Assembly (NCBI RefSeq): GCF_904849725.1
Contig: NC_058523.1
Location: forward strand, 201,465,689 to 201,529,688
Source: Hordeum vulgare subsp. vulgare
Lineage: Eukaryota > Streptophyta > Magnoliopsida > Poales > Poaceae
Reading direction: 5' to 3'
DNA: 64,000 bases
Position numbers and translations under genes: made by a program
Notes under the pieces: generated by a model
Seen by the model: the letters and a program-made list of their open reading frames with translations, nothing else
Told to the model about the DNA's origin: nothing
Database searches by the model: none
Part shown: piece by piece, positions 22,313 to 34,415 of the stretch
How the letters are laid out: the number at the start of each line of letters is the position of its first letter
How positions within the stretch are numbered: the first letter of the stretch is position 1

Positions 22313-23674
22313 CAAAAGTTCCTTCGCAGAGTAAATTATTTGGGAGATTCATTGCCAACCTTTCACGGAAGGTTGATGCATTCAATCACATCCTTCGTTT
22401 TAAGAACGATGCCAATTTCACTTGGGGGGCAAAACATCAAGAGGCATTTGATATGATCAAGAATTATTACTGCAATCCTCTGGTGATGAAAGCACCCAAG
22501 CATAAGGAGCCATTTATGGTTACATTTCAATGTGGGAAGGTGTTATTGGTATTGTTTTGACTTAGGAGATCGAAGGAAAAGAGCATGCTATTACATATCT
22601 GTGCCGACATTTATTGGATGCCGAGACAAGGTATACATGTATTGAAAATTATGCATGTGTTTATATTATGCTTGCACAAAATTGAGACATTACTTAGTGC
22701 CCAGTTCTTGCATAGTAGCTTGTCAAACCAATGTGATTAAGTACATGTTGCACATACCAAATCTTAGCGGTAGAATTGGAAAATTGGCTTGTGCTTCGAT
22801 TGAATATGATTTGTCCTATGAATCTCTAAAATCCATGAAAGGCTAGATAGTTGCTAATTTTATTGTTGAGCATAATGAAAAGCATGATGTTGATATGCAC
22901 CTTCACTCGTTAGTACCGTGCAGGTTATATGTTGATGGTTCAATTTCTAGCAATGGACAAGGTGTTATTAGTGTTGTTTCTATATCTCCTCATGGTGTTG
23001 TTTTGAAGACTCATGTTGCTTAGAATATTGTTGAACAAATAATCAGGGTGAATACGAAACATTGTTATTCAGCTTAGAGATGTTGTTGGCTATATGTGCT
23101 ACACATATTGAGGCTTTTGGTGATTTTTTATTAGTATTGCAACTAATATCGAGAGTTTTTCAATATTTTGAAGAATCACTTAACGTTTATCTTGATAAAT
23201 GTCTAGATACAATTTATACTTTGGATTATTTACCATTGGACATATATCTAGACATGACAATTGGAAAGCAAATGATTTGGCACAACAACCACCCGACTAT
23301 CATGTTGATCATGGCATGTTTCATATTTCTCAAAAGCCAATGTCTAGCTTTGTCAATGTAGGAGTGGCCGAACCAGAACCCTTCACTTCGGCCGCTAAAA
23401 AAATCTAGTGCACGTGAAAACCTAGACTCGATGAAACCCATTATTTATTATTTGCATGATCTGAGTGAAAGGGTGGACACGGTTGTTCGGCGTATGGCTT
23501 TAAAATATACGACGAGGGATAATGACCTTTCTTTCCGAATAGTTGATGATCTTCTTCTAAAGTGCTTGGACAAAGACCAAGCTAGAGTTTCTATGAGAAA
23601 GGTACACAAAGGTACTTGTGTAACACATCAATCGGCTCCCAAGATAAAGTGGTTGTTGCTACATGTTGGGTTTT
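22313..23674 (+). pseudogene. RT connection and RNase H of element D
   Basis: The reading resumes directly after E1 with the RT connection (FLRRVNYLG, then TWGAKHQEAFDMIKN near 22425), FMVTF, and the RNase H region. RLYVDGSISSNGQG (about 22920) supplies the first catalytic Asp, followed by YLDKCLD, HISRHDNWKANDLAQQ (about 23240) and the linker VVRRMAL, DDLLLKCLDKDQARV (about 23480-23590). RNase H removes the RNA strand during reverse transcription. Several stops and shifts mark it as dead. It breaks off at GF (23670) in the segment that continues as YW at 40131. Confidence 0.85.
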
Positions 23675-26600
23675 TGTGGGGACCACGACTTACAAGTCGA
23701 GATCGCCGGATGAACGTGATCAGTGATCCCAGAGATCAATGCTCACCGAACACACATATACTAAATAATAAGAGTCTTACATCCAAGTACCGAGTTACAT
23801 GACCGAACGGTCAAGTTCATAAGGTTGGGCCTAAGGCCAAATCATACTCATACAACTAACAGAGGAAATCATAGGGGCTAAGCGGGTGCCCATGCCATCA
23901 ATCCGACACCGACAAGCATTCTGACTCGGAAGCGCCTAGTTCGTAGGGGCGTCTCCGAAGACGTACTCATCTCCAAACTCCAGTCCTACCATGTATGGTC
24001 AATAATATAACCAGCGGCAAGCCAATGAGTACTTTGAATGTACTCGCAAACAACCCATGATATGAACAATGGAAGTGAAGGATAACAATAACATGCATCT
24101 TTGGTGGATATCTCTTGGTGGTAAATAAACACGATCAGAGGAATGCATCATAAGTTAAGAAATACTTTTGAAGAACAGGTTACGGATATCAATATATCTG
24201 TTGAGGGCTGAACCATCCAGGTTCACCCTATATGCCAAGTCACCAAACTTGGTCATATCATTACTTTCATAACAATTCCATGTAGCTCATATGCACACAC
24301 ACATGATTTATGCGGAAATGACTGGACGTAGTTTAAGTAGCACCACCCAACTGTCCTTGACCGTGGACACGGCTATTCGAATAGTTTTACACTCTGCAGA
24401 GGTAGTACGCTAGACCCACGAGATCCGGGAAATTTCCATGTCATCCACGACTCGCGGTAAATAACATACCCGAAGTAAGTACCCGATCAATGCCTTTCCC
24501 GTGACGATACTAGACAAAGAGGTCCACTTGATTGGTACCCAGCCCACATGTTGTACCTCTTACGAGCACCGACTCTGGACAGTATCAACCATGCGGGGAC
24601 CAACGGTGTGCCTGGAACTCATAAAATGGCATAGTCGCCCTACCTGGCACGACCCAATCACGAGAGTGACCACATATCACTCCCGCCACTAGTAATGTGG
24701 CTCTTTCCTAGCACCGAGCAGAGTAATCAACATAGCCCCGTCCCATAAAGGGGTAACATGGTTGTACATGTAAGGTTGGGACGGTCGACACATCATAAAT
24801 CTATTCCCATTTCTGAAACCATACTCACACAAATACCCGGTGCACCACTTCATCGAAAGTGGCCACCTATCTCATCATCACCCTCGGGCATTAGTGGCAC
24901 CCGACGGGGTTTTCATTAAACTTTGATTTATACTAACACATGCTCATGCTACTATTACTCTAGCTTTACTTGTCGACATGGTACTAGCATGCCACTCAAA
25001 AGGGGTAGGATCAAGCTCAATGCATGTGCTCCATCAAAAGAATAAATAAGTAATAGCTCACTCAAAAACAGATCACAAAGTCATTTAAAAAAATGTTCTT
25101 TATTACTAATAAATCTAAGTTGTTATTTTGAAAAATATTTGCCTCTGATTCCAATGAAGAAACATTTTTGAAATCAACCAAACAGAAGCAAAACTATTCC
25201 AAATTAGTCCTTTTTATTATTGTAAAAGAGGATAGTTGCTGAAAAAATCATCCAATGGTCTCATTAAATACTACATATTTTTAGGAGAATATGAGTGGGA
25301 GAGAGCTGGGCCACCGATAGGTGGGGCACACCTGTCGGGGTCGTCTCCTACCTCTGGCCAGAGAGGAGGAGGAGCTCGCCGGCGAGGCTGCCAACGTTCT
25401 CAAGCCCCAACGAGGACAGACATGAGTTTGGCTCAACGCCGCCTACCTGCTGATGGTCGGAACAACAACGGAGAGGCACAGGTTCGCCGACGACAAGGAG
25501 GCCGCGACGGAGGAGTTTCGGCATGTGGTCGAGAGGGTTGCTAGGGGCACAGAAATGCTTGGGAGAGTTGGGGGAAATCTTCCTGAGGTCGAGGGGATCA
25601 ATTTGGTGGGTTGAGGACGTAGGAGCCATCGTGTAGCCAGAAATCGACCGGAGCTCCGAGGCGGAGGGGCCTCGGTCGATCTCGAGCACCGGGGCTCCAC
25701 TGCCTTGCTGGGGTTGCTAGGGAGGTGCTAGTGGTCGTGGTGAAGCTGTATGAGGGGTGCTGGAGCGAGGGGGGCTATTAATAGCCCCGTGACGGTGAGC
25801 CGATTCGGGAGCGCATATGACTCATCGTGGCACGCATGGGGGTGCAGAGAGGGGCTAGGGTCGAAACCACAGTCTCAGGACGTGGTTTTGGACTGCTAGA
25901 ACCATCTACAACAGAGGGGGAGAGAGAGGAGTCGAGCATCTGTGGCCGCGCAACCTTGGCCAGTTCTGGTGTGCGCGGGCACGCGTCGCATGAGCTCTAG
26001 CGTAGGAGAGGGGGGGCCCTGATGGTCGCTCGATGCAGAGGGGTTGTCGGGGAAGAGGTTGGACACCTCGGCGGAGGCTGGAACTGGCCGAGAGCATCGC
26101 CCCCACCTTGGTGGCTTCCTGTAGCGCGCCCAGAGCATCGTTTTGGCATGCCACGGCATGCTGGTGCACTCTGAGGCACTTTGGACGTGTCTAGCATGTC
26201 CTGGTACTAGCTGGGAGTGAGGCTAGCCGTTGGGGTCCCGTGGGAGCTTCGACTGGTCAAGGGAGACAAGGAATACTGGTGCTGTCAGCCTTGAACTGAA
26301 GCTTTGGTTGGAGTTTGGCTGTGGTTAAAGGAGCTTTTACCCATCTGTCACAAGGTGCTCGACAATGGTTTGGGGTAGTTGCACCCCACCATTGGTGTTG
26401 CAACTTAAGAGGTTTGGGTTTGGTGCTAAAACATGGGGTTTCACCAAGTTTGAGCTCCATTGGACAAGTTTAGCTTTGGAAACTTGAAAACACCACCATT
26501 TGACTAGATATGTCCCTTCCGTAGAGAGTGTGGGCAAACTAAGTCCCACAAATCCTATTTTTGGTGTGGAACCCTCATTTGAGGTATTAGGCACTCCTGC

Positions 26601-27324
26601 AAAGTTTCAGCCTCATAGGACAAACTTTGCTATGTAGAGTTGCTCTAACTCCAATCTGGACAAAAGAGGTTTTAGGTATTTGGGGTCCTTAATCTCCTTG
26701 GATAAAGGTGAAACTTTATGTGGACACCAAATATGGCTTAGGGATACCACTCGAATTTTCTAGGATTTTATTGAGAATACTTCCTTTGGAAATATTTCAA
26801 AAGGTCAAAACAGACATAAATGGTTTCCACGGTTTTACTCAAATAATTATAATATAAATAGGGGTTTAAAATCTTATGTACGGAAAATACATGTCCTTCT
26901 GATTATCTCCAAATTTAATCAGATTTTTCTAAGGCAGTAAAGTATTTTTTCCAAGTAGGAATACCAATTCTGGCCTTAGAAATGGACCTGATATTTAATT
27001 AGGAAAATAATGCTAAAAATAATTATTTTGTGGTTTTGGAGCACAAAAATGAAGTTAAAATCAGATCACCAACTTTGGATAGAAACATTCCTTGCCATCA
27101 AGGGCATGTAGTGCAACTCAAATTAGGGTTTTAACTTGATCAGAAACAAGTAAAGGTTTTTGGAAATAATCCAATATTGTGAAATGGGGTTTTTATCATC
27201 ACATGATCAAACACACAAGCATACAATGACAATCATGGCACTCACATCATTAGTTTTGAAAAAGTTTTAACAAGCTCAGGTTTTTGCATTACACAAAAAG
27301 TGGTAGTAAAAACAGGGTGTGACA
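23675..27324 (-). repeat. 3' LTR of E2
   Basis: Starts on the + strand TGTGGGGACC and ends GGGTGTGACA, so on the minus strand it is TGTCACACCC...GGTCCCCACA. It is 3,650 bp, about 520 bp shorter than the 5' LTR (after removing the solo LTR). Three deletions account for this, near 25035, 25290 and 26300. No gene is supported inside. The open frames at 25236-26594 are LTR sequence. Confidence 0.9.
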
Positions 27325-28641
27325 GATGCAGAAACTCAGATCGGAGATAGTGTTCACACTCCCATGTTGCTTCGGCTTCGGTGTGGTTGCTGCACAGAAC
27401 CTTGAAATACTTGATGGTGCGGCTTCTGGTGCAACGCTCAACTTCATCTAGAATGCGGATCGGCTTCTTGCGGTAGGTGAGGTCTGGTGAAGGTCGATGG
27501 TTTGATGGTCAATGTCCTTGTAAAGATCAGGTCGATTTGGCGCTTGAAGACACTTCCGAAGTTGTAACACGTGGAAGACGTTGTGCACACCCGAAAGTTC
27601 CAGAGGTAGCTCCAATTGATAAGCTACTTCTCCACACCTTGCCGTGATCTTAAAAGGTCCAATGAACCTTGGAGTGAGTTTCCCTTTAACATGGAAACGC
27701 TTGGTTCCCTTGAGAGGTGTGACTTGGAGGTACACGTGGTCTTCAAGGTTAAACTCCAATTCCCTACAGTGAGAATTCGCATAGCTCTTTTGTCATGACT
27801 TGGCTGCCTTTAGATTTTCTCGGACAAATTGCACCTTCTCTTCTTCCTTGTGCAAAACTTCCGGCCCGAAAACCAGCCCTTCACCGGTTTCGGACCAGTT
27901 GAGCGGGGTGCGTCACTTTCGCTCGTACATTACTTCAAATGGGGCCATTTGGAGACTGGACTGGTAGTTGTTGTTGTGTGAAAACTCAGCGAACAGCAGA
28001 CAGTCTTCCCATTTGGCAACATGTGCCAAGACGCAAGCGCGGAGCATATCTTTGAGTATCTGATTCACTCTTTCCGTTTGTCCGCCCGTTTGCGGGTGGA
28101 AAGCGGTGCTGACAGAGAGCTTGATTCCGAGGGCTTCTTGGAACTTCTTCCAAAATCTTGAGGTGAACTGCGTGCCTCGGTCAGATACAATCTCCTTGGG
28201 AACTCCGTGAAGGCTCACGACATGATGGATATACAGACTGGCCAATTGGTTTCCATCTTACGTGGTGTTGACTGGAATGAAATGGGCCACCTTGGTCAGG
28301 TAGTCGACTATGACCCATATGGGGTTGTGCCCTTTGCTTGACCTGGGCAACCGAATGATGAAATCCGTGCCGACCTTGTCCCACTTCCATTCTGGCACTT
28401 GAGGTCGCTGATGTTGAGCCTTGACTCGTTGGCACACGTCGCACTTGGCAACGTAAGAAACTATTTCCCTCTTCATGCCATGCCACCAGAATCTTTCTCG
28501 GAGATCTTGATACATCTCGGTACCACCGGGGTGAATAGAGTAGGGTGTCTCATGAGCTTCCTGTAGGATCAAATCCTTGAGACCAGCCATGTTGGGTACG
28601 CATAAACGTTTCCCAAACCACAATACTCCTTGTTCATCCAT
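27325..28641 (-). pseudogene. Integrase with C-terminal chromodomain (E2)
   Basis: Reading left from 28641: the HHCC zinc domain (EAHETPYSIHPG and CDVCQRVKA, about 28550-28425), then the DDE core with GTDFIIRLP (first Asp), SDRGTQF (second Asp, about 28185) and GQTERVNQ (Glu, about 28085). Next comes the GPFKI linker (about 27680) and a chromodomain (PIRILDEVERCTRSRTIKYFK, NHTEAEATWE, 27465-27335). Integrase inserts the cDNA, and the chromodomain is thought to direct insertion to marked chromatin. A TAA interrupts the frame just upstream of GNQLASLY (about 28260). The frame runs straight into the LTR at 27324 with no stop or polypurine tract. Confidence 0.9.
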
Positions 28642-29482
28642 TTAAAATCCTTGGGCCTTGCCTTCTTGAATCTTCTTCTTGATGCCTTCAATGCTCTTAT
28701 GACCCTTCTGGGCCTCCTTGATATCATCAACCAGTGTTGGTTTGACTTCGAGGTTAGCTAGGAATCCTGATTCTGCTAGCTCCAATCCGAAGTTCTCCAA
28801 TTCTTCCTACAAGGCAGGTTGCCTTTCCTTGAGCATGACGTTCAAGGTGCTGGTCTTCCGGCTTAAGGCATCAGCCACTACATTGGCCTTACCGGGGTGA
28901 TATTTAATGCTAAGGTCGTAGTATTTGATTAACTCCAACCATCTTCGTTGCCTCATATTCAATTCCCTTTGGGTGAAAATATAGTTCACACTTTTGTGGT
29001 TAGTGTATATTTCCAATCGTTTCCCCAGAAGGTAATGTCGCCATGTCTTCAGGGCATGCACTACTATTCCCAATTCGAGATCATAGGTGGCATAGTTCTC
29101 CTCAAGCGGGCGCAATTTTCGTGACAGATATGCCACAACTCTGTCGTCCTGCATTAGAACCCCACCGAGCCTGGTTCTGGAGGCATCACAATATATCACA
29201 AACTCCTTGCTGATGTATGGATTGGCCAATACCGGGGCGGTAGTTAATCTCTTCTTCAATTCTTGGAAGCTTGTTCACACTCCAGCGTCCATTCGAACTT
29301 CTTGCCTGTCTTCAAGAGCTGAGTCATAGGTCGAGTGATGTGGGAGAATCCTTCTACAAACTTGCGGTAATATCCTGCGAGTCCGAGGAAGCTCGTGACT
29401 TCCTTCACCTCAATTGGCGATTCCCAGTTGGTTACCGTAGTAATCTTGGTGGGATCAACCGCCAATCCACTTGCTGTCATGG
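28642..29482 (-). pseudogene. RT end and RNase H (E2), block downstream of the solo LTR
   Basis: From 29482 leftward: TASGLAVDPTKITTVTNWE, SFLGLAGYYRKFVEGFSHI (RT connection), then [19 protein letters not shown] (RNase H-like, catalytic Asp, about 29190), [10 protein letters not shown] (catalytic Glu), [13 protein letters not shown] and [16 protein letters not shown] (about 28880). A linker follows to integrase. The frame shifts near 29258. It joins the RT block at 30899 once the solo LTR and one TATGA copy are removed. Confidence 0.9.
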
Positions 29483-29487
29483 TATGA

Positions 29488-30893
29488 TGGTATGTCCCAA
29501 ACGTATCTATAATTTTTGATGGGTTCATGCTGTTATCTTGTCATCTCTGGATGTTTTATGTACCTTTTATATCTTTTTTGGGACTAACTTATTAATTCAG
29601 TGCCAAGTGCCAGTTCCTATTTTTTCTGTGTTTCTGGCTCTTTTCAGATCTGATTTTGGAACGGAGTCCAAATGGAATAAAATCCCTGAAATAAGTTTTT
29701 CCCAAACAGAAGAAGATCAGGGAGCTTCCGTTTCCAAGAGATCTCATCTAGAGACCCTTCCCGGTGCCTTGCCGGAGGGGACTTTGGAGTTGGAGGGCTT
29801 CTACATCAACATCATCGCCCCTCCAATGACTCGTGAGTAGTTCACTTCAGACCTACGGGTCCGTAGTTAGTAGCTAGATGGCTTCTTCTCTCTCTTGGAT
29901 CTTCAATACAATGTTCTCCACGATCTTCATGGAGATCTATCTGATGTAATCCTCTTTGGTGGTGTATTTGTCGAGATCCGATGAATTGTGGATTTGTGAT
30001 TAAATTATCTATGATATATATTTGAGTCTTTGCTGATTTCTTATATGCATGATTTGATATCCTTGTAAGTCTCTCCGAGTCTTGGGTTTTGTTTGGCCAA
30101 CTAGATCTATAATTCTTGCAATGGGAGAAGTGCTTGGTTTTCGGTTCTTACTGTGTGGTGACCTTTCCCAGTGACAGTTGGGGCAGCAAGGCACACATCG
30201 TGTAGTTGCCATCAAGGGTAACAAGGTGGGCTTTGTCGTAGATATGAGATTGTCCATCTACATCATGTCATCTTGCGTAGGGTGTTACACTAAATGCATG
30301 CTCGATAGCGGTCGACGTGTGGAGTAATAGTAGTAGACGCAGAAAGTATCGGTCTACTTGTTTTGGACGTGATGCCTATAGATATAATCATTGCCATAGA
30401 TGACGTCACGACTTTGCTCGGTTCTATCAATTTTTCGACAGCAAGTCGTTCACCCACCGTCTACTTCCTTTCATGAGGGAAGCCACTAGTAAACACTACG
30501 GCCCCCGGGTCTATTCACACCTATCGTTTCCACTTTCGCTTTTACTTTGCTTTGTTACTTTGTTGCTTTCAGTTCTCACTTGGCAAACAATCTATAAGGG
30601 ATTGACAACCCCTTCATATCGTTGGGAGCAAGCTTTTTGTGTTTGTGCACGCACTTGTGATACTCCTTCACTGGATCGATACATTGGTTCTCAAACTGAG
30701 GGAAATACTTACCACCGCTGCGCTACATCACCCTTTCTGCTTCGAGGGAACACAAACGCAAGGCTCCAAGGCCACGGGGGAAATCCTTTGCATATTTGCC
30801 TAGGAAGTCCCTTAAGGCCTAGCCGTAGCAGAAGGATTCCTGGTGCCGTAGCACGTTCCTGGCGCCGTTGGAAGATCTTTTGTTGCAGTAGCA
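29488..30893 (+). mobile_element. Solo LTR (WHAM/Fatima-like Gypsy) inside E2 pol
   Basis: A 1,406 bp LTR begins TGGTATGTCCC, continues with the familiar cgtatctataatttttgat, and ends TTGTTGCAGTAGCA. It is flanked by TATGA on both sides (29483-29487 and 30894-30898). Removing it restores the RT frame across GLLGH-T-MTASG. There is no internal domain. The LTR body has the landmarks gggattgacaacccc and gagggaaatacttacc, seen in many Triticeae Gypsy LTRs. Open frames within it (29538-30898) are not genes. Confidence 0.93.
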
Positions 30894-30898
30894 TATGA

Positions 30899-31739
30899 CC
30901 CAATAATCCAACTTCGGTCAGCCAGAATTTGGCATAAAGTTCGTGCTCTCGAAGTTTTTCCAACACTAACCTCAAGTGTTGCTCATGCTCTTCTTCGGAC
31001 TTGGAAAAGATTAATATTTAATCAATGAATATGACGACAAACTTGTCGAGGTATTCCATGAAGACCTTGTTCATGAGGTACATGAAGTATGCTGGGCATT
31101 AGTGAATCCAAAAGACAAGACAGTGCATTCGTACTGACCGTACCGGGTCACGAACGCAGTCTTGGGTATGTCCTCGGGTAGAATCTTCAGTTGGTAATAT
31201 CCAGACCGGAGATCGATCTTGGAAAATACCTTAGCTACATTTAGGGGATCAAACAAGTCTTCAATCTTGGGGAGCGGATACTTGTTTTTGATCGTGACTT
31301 CATTGAGAGAACGGTAATCGACGCAGAATCTGATAGTTCCATCCTTCTTGGACACGAACAGAACAGGCGATCCCCAAGGTGACGCACTCGGACGAATAAA
31401 CCCTTTCCTTAGTTTCTCATCCACCTTCTTCTTCAGCTTTGCTAGCTCTTCGGATCCCATCCTATAAGGCTTCTTATAGATAGGCCTTGACCCGGGCATG
31501 AGCTCAATGATGAACTCGATCTCTCGGTGAGGAGGCATCCCTAGTAGCTCATCAGGAAAGATGTCTGGGTACTCACAGACTATTGGCACTCGATCGAGTT
31601 CTACCTCTGATAGTCTGTTAACCCGTGGTACTCGAGCGGGTACTGGCTCAGAGACATACTGGACTTTGACTCCTTGGCGCTTGTCATGGTAACGGCCCTG
31701 TAAGCACAGTCCAAGATGCTTTGATGCTTGGCCAACCAA
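30899..31739 (-). pseudogene. Reverse transcriptase of E2
   Basis: Minus frame from 31739: the protease-RT linker ([21 protein letters not shown]), then RT motifs [59 protein letters not shown] and [14 protein letters not shown], which holds the first catalytic Asp (about 31220). A one-base loss at about 31097 (after FGFTNA) shifts the frame. The second catalytic box reads FID-stop: the codon for the second Asp is TAA at 31018-31020. Both lesions abolish DNA synthesis. The reading ends at GLLGH, where the solo LTR sits. Confidence 0.92.
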
Positions 31740-32428
31740 TCTATGCCGAGAATTACTTCTAGGCCTTGCGACTTAAGCACAATGAGATCCGCTGAGAAGC
31801 TCATCCCACTGATAACTATCCCAACCTTCCTACATCCTAGGTTGGTCCTCAATATTGCTCCCGAGGTTTGGATTGCCATATGCCCGCGAAGTAGAGTAGG
31901 TTTTAAACCACATTTTTCTGCAAATCGTTGTGTAACAAAAGAATGCGAAGCACCACAATCAAACAATACTGTTGCTGGGGTGGAGTTGACAAGGAACGTA
32001 CCCAGAATGCAGTCCGGGTCTTCCTGTGCCTCTTCTGCGGAGATATGATTAATCCGCCCACTGCTGTGATACTGCTGGTTGTGGGGAGCTTGATTCCTGC
32101 CTGGTGCTCCTTGGCCTTGATTTGGCGCATTGGGGCGTAGTGCGTCGGGCTTCTTGTTGGGACACTGCCTGGAATAGTGCCATGTCTGTCCACATCCAAA
32201 ATAGGTAACTTGTGCTGGAAGTTTGGTCTTGACTCCAATGTTGTTCGGTGGATTGATTGCTGGCTTAGTGTTGACTTGCTGCTGAGGCTGGTACTTCTGG
32301 CGGAATATTGGAGTCTTGTACTGCTGCTGTTGATAGATCTGTCTTGCTGGTGTTGACTGCCATGGGCATGGCTTCGGGTTACTCGGTCCTGCACTACCCA
32401 TTAGCTTGCACTTACGGGTGTCGTCCAT
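31601..32428 (-). pseudogene. Gag zinc knuckle and protease of E2
   Basis: This frame carries a Gln/Pro-rich linker, then YFGCGQTWHYSRQCPNKKP (about 32215-32155), the retroviral zinc knuckle CX2CX4HX4C with its first Cys changed to Tyr. The protease follows: TVLFDCGASHSFVTQRFAEK (about 31965), where the active site Asp-Ser/Thr-Gly-Ala has become Asp-Cys-Gly-Ala, then [17 protein letters not shown] (about 31750). The knuckle binds genomic RNA and the protease cleaves the polyprotein. The unusual active site and lost Cys suggest decay, although the frame itself is open for 275 codons. It overlaps the RT reading in a different frame, so a shift lies near 31700. Confidence 0.88.
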
Positions 32429-32443
32429 AGGACGACGCTTATC

Positions 32444-33217
32444 CTACAACATAAGGGCCTTGTTAACTAGATCGCTGAATGTCCGGCATTCACAAAGAAC
32501 CAACTGATACTGGAGTGACTGTTGCAGTCCTTCCATAAAGCGTTCCACTTTCGCGGCCTCAGTGTTGACGTCTTCTGGTGCATATCTAGACAGGAGGTTG
32601 AAGTTCTGCAAATACTCCTTGACGGCTCCACTGCCTTGCCTTAAGGCTTGGAATTCTCGTTTCTTAATGGTCATCATTCTAGGAGGAATGTGAGCAGCGC
32701 GGAATCCATCTTTGAACGCATCCCAAGTGATGACTTGCCCTGCTTGCATGATCTGAAATCCATCCCACCAAGCTCTGGCTATGCCTCCGAGACAGTGAGA
32801 AGCATAGAGGTCTTTCTCATGATCATCAGTGCATTTCACCAGCGCGAGGAGGTCTTCGATAGTACGGTCCAGTCATTGGCATCCAATGGTTCAGTCGTCT
32901 CTGTGAACGTGGGTGGCGTAGTTCGCATGAACTCAGAGAGAGTAGAGCGACCATTGCCATTCCCATTCCTGCAGCGGGTTGTTCACCAAGGTTTAAGCCA
33001 GCTGCTGAATAGCGGCATTGTTGTCTTGGCATTCCTCTCGAAGAGCTTGAAGTAACTGAGCCATAGTCAAGCTTTCGGGAGGAGGTGGTGGGGGTGGAAC
33101 ATCGTCTTGCTGCTCATGGTGATCTCCAGCTTGAGATTCCCCTCTGATTCCCTGCTGTCGACCTGAAGAGGCAGAGCCGGGGTTGCCAAAGGTGCTGTTG
33201 CGAGTAGCATTCACCAT
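32444..33217 (-). pseudogene. Gag of E2, N-terminal and core
   Basis: It begins at 33217 (MVNATRNSTFGNPG) with a low-complexity head containing DDVPPPPPPPESLTMAQLLQ, and stops at about 32996. It resumes in the core at 32839-32444 with KDLYASHCLGGIARAWWDGF, TIKKREFQALRQGSGAVKEY and NLLSRYAPEDVNTEAAKVER, the retrotransposon gag core domain, and FMEGLQQSLQYQLVLCECR. A further stop separates it from the zinc-knuckle block at 32428. Gag would form the particle. Stops near 33000-32840 break it. Confidence 0.88.
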
Positions 33218-33504
33218 CCTGTCAGGGGAGTAGACAGGTCAATTTGCCAAACTGGCCGAAATCATGAGGGATGATGCTCTAGTAAAGAGGGGGTCTGGTG
33301 CTCTGCTAGTGTGGAATTTTTAAGCAAAAGGTTTTTGAAAGAGCTAATGCATTAGATTAAAACAAGAGATGTAGTCGCTCACAAACTTCCTAAGGTAGAA
33401 AGCGACTTGCATCCAACATGGTTACACAACACTCATGGTTCACTGAACCGATACATGAACTCCTAAGCTCAGGGAGTAACTCCTAATTTCCTCCGTCACT
33501 ATTA

Positions 33505-34274
33505 CTAAGCGGCAGACTGTGTCGTCTCATAAGCGGGTTCCGCGGGATCTTCGTCTTCATCTTCATCTTCATCAGTTCTTCACTTCTTGGACGGAGTAGG
33601 GCAAGGAAGCGGTCCATCGCGACGTCTCTTGGTTGGTGAGGTAGCGAAGAGTTCGGTGTACTCTTCCGCGGTCAGGCGACGACTCTAAAGAGGAGTGGCC
33701 TGAAGTGGTGGTATTCCTCCTCAGAAAGTGATGTCGGGTGGTCCTTTGGGTGCTCCTTCTTTCTTCACCTTGCGGTTCTTCATCTTCTCCATGCGAACTA
33801 AATCCTTGACTTGGTGCAGCTCTTGGCGAATCTTTGTTGACTCGTTGATCAAAAGGTGCTCAAAGTGTCGGAGGAGAGACTGAAGTACGTTTGAGACCTC
33901 AGTGGCGTCCCGTCCTCGGAAGAGGGGTTGAGTGTCCAACTCCCGTCTATCCCATCCTTAACAAAGGGTAGGTGATGAGTAGCTGGCTCATTAGCCGTCT
34001 TGGGAAGGATATCACGGAGTCGCACGAGCTCCTCTCATGCTGCTGTCTCCACTACCAACATTTGATCTTCCATCTGTGGTCCTTCAAAGAACCAACTAGC
34101 CAGGGAGGCGTTTTCCTTCACTATGACGTCCACGTGATATTCCTTAGTGTCGGCATTGACCCAGTGCTCGTGGTAGAGGAAGATGAGCGTGCGACGTACA
34201 TGGCACTTCTCGAGGCTATCACTCAAAAGTAGAGGACAACCCGTCTCCAGAAGCATCTCAGGTACGGCGGCCAT
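33505..34274 (-). pseudogene. Extra leader ORF upstream of gag in E2 (unknown function)
   Basis: Between the primer site and gag, a minus reading begins with MAAVPEMLLETGCPLLLSD (34274) and runs 79 codons to a TGA near 34035. Related reading continues in shifted frames: RRELDTQPLFRGRDATEV, a helical charged stretch NESTKIRQELHQVKDLVRME (about 33830), KNRKVKKEG, PTKRRRDG (basic, nuclear-signal-like) and an acidic DEDEDEDED tail, ending PAYETTQSAA then a stop at 33505. This suggests a former protein of about 256 residues separate from gag. I recognise no family. About 285 bp of non-coding DNA separates it from the gag start. It may be a conserved accessory gene or a chance relic. Confidence 0.5.
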
Positions 34275-34397
34275 CTACAAGGTGTAGAGGACAGGGTTAG
34301 AAAGTTATTTAGTGGGTGCAGAATCTCGGGTTAAGGTCTAAGTGCACTAATCGTCTCAGCTATAGTCCATGCTACATAAGGCTTCCTATAGTCAGGA

Positions 34398-34411
34398 TGG
34401 CTCTGATACCA
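34398..34411 (-). other. Primer-binding site of E2, initiator tRNA-Met
   Basis: On the minus strand this is TGGTATCAGAGCCA, an exact complement to the 3' end of plant initiator tRNA-Met. It lies 4 bases inside the 5' LTR border (34416), the usual arrangement. Confidence 0.95.
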
Positions 34412-34415
34412 GCTC

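Noticed and set aside
29538..30898. Frames of 100-141 codons
   Set aside because: Inside a solo LTR with exact TATGA duplications. LTR sequence, not genes.
34398..34411. tRNA-like sequence
   Set aside because: Only the 3' end complement of tRNA-iMet is present, which is the primer site of E2. The tRNA-Asp matches at 13315 and 61987 are likewise primer sites, not tRNA genes.
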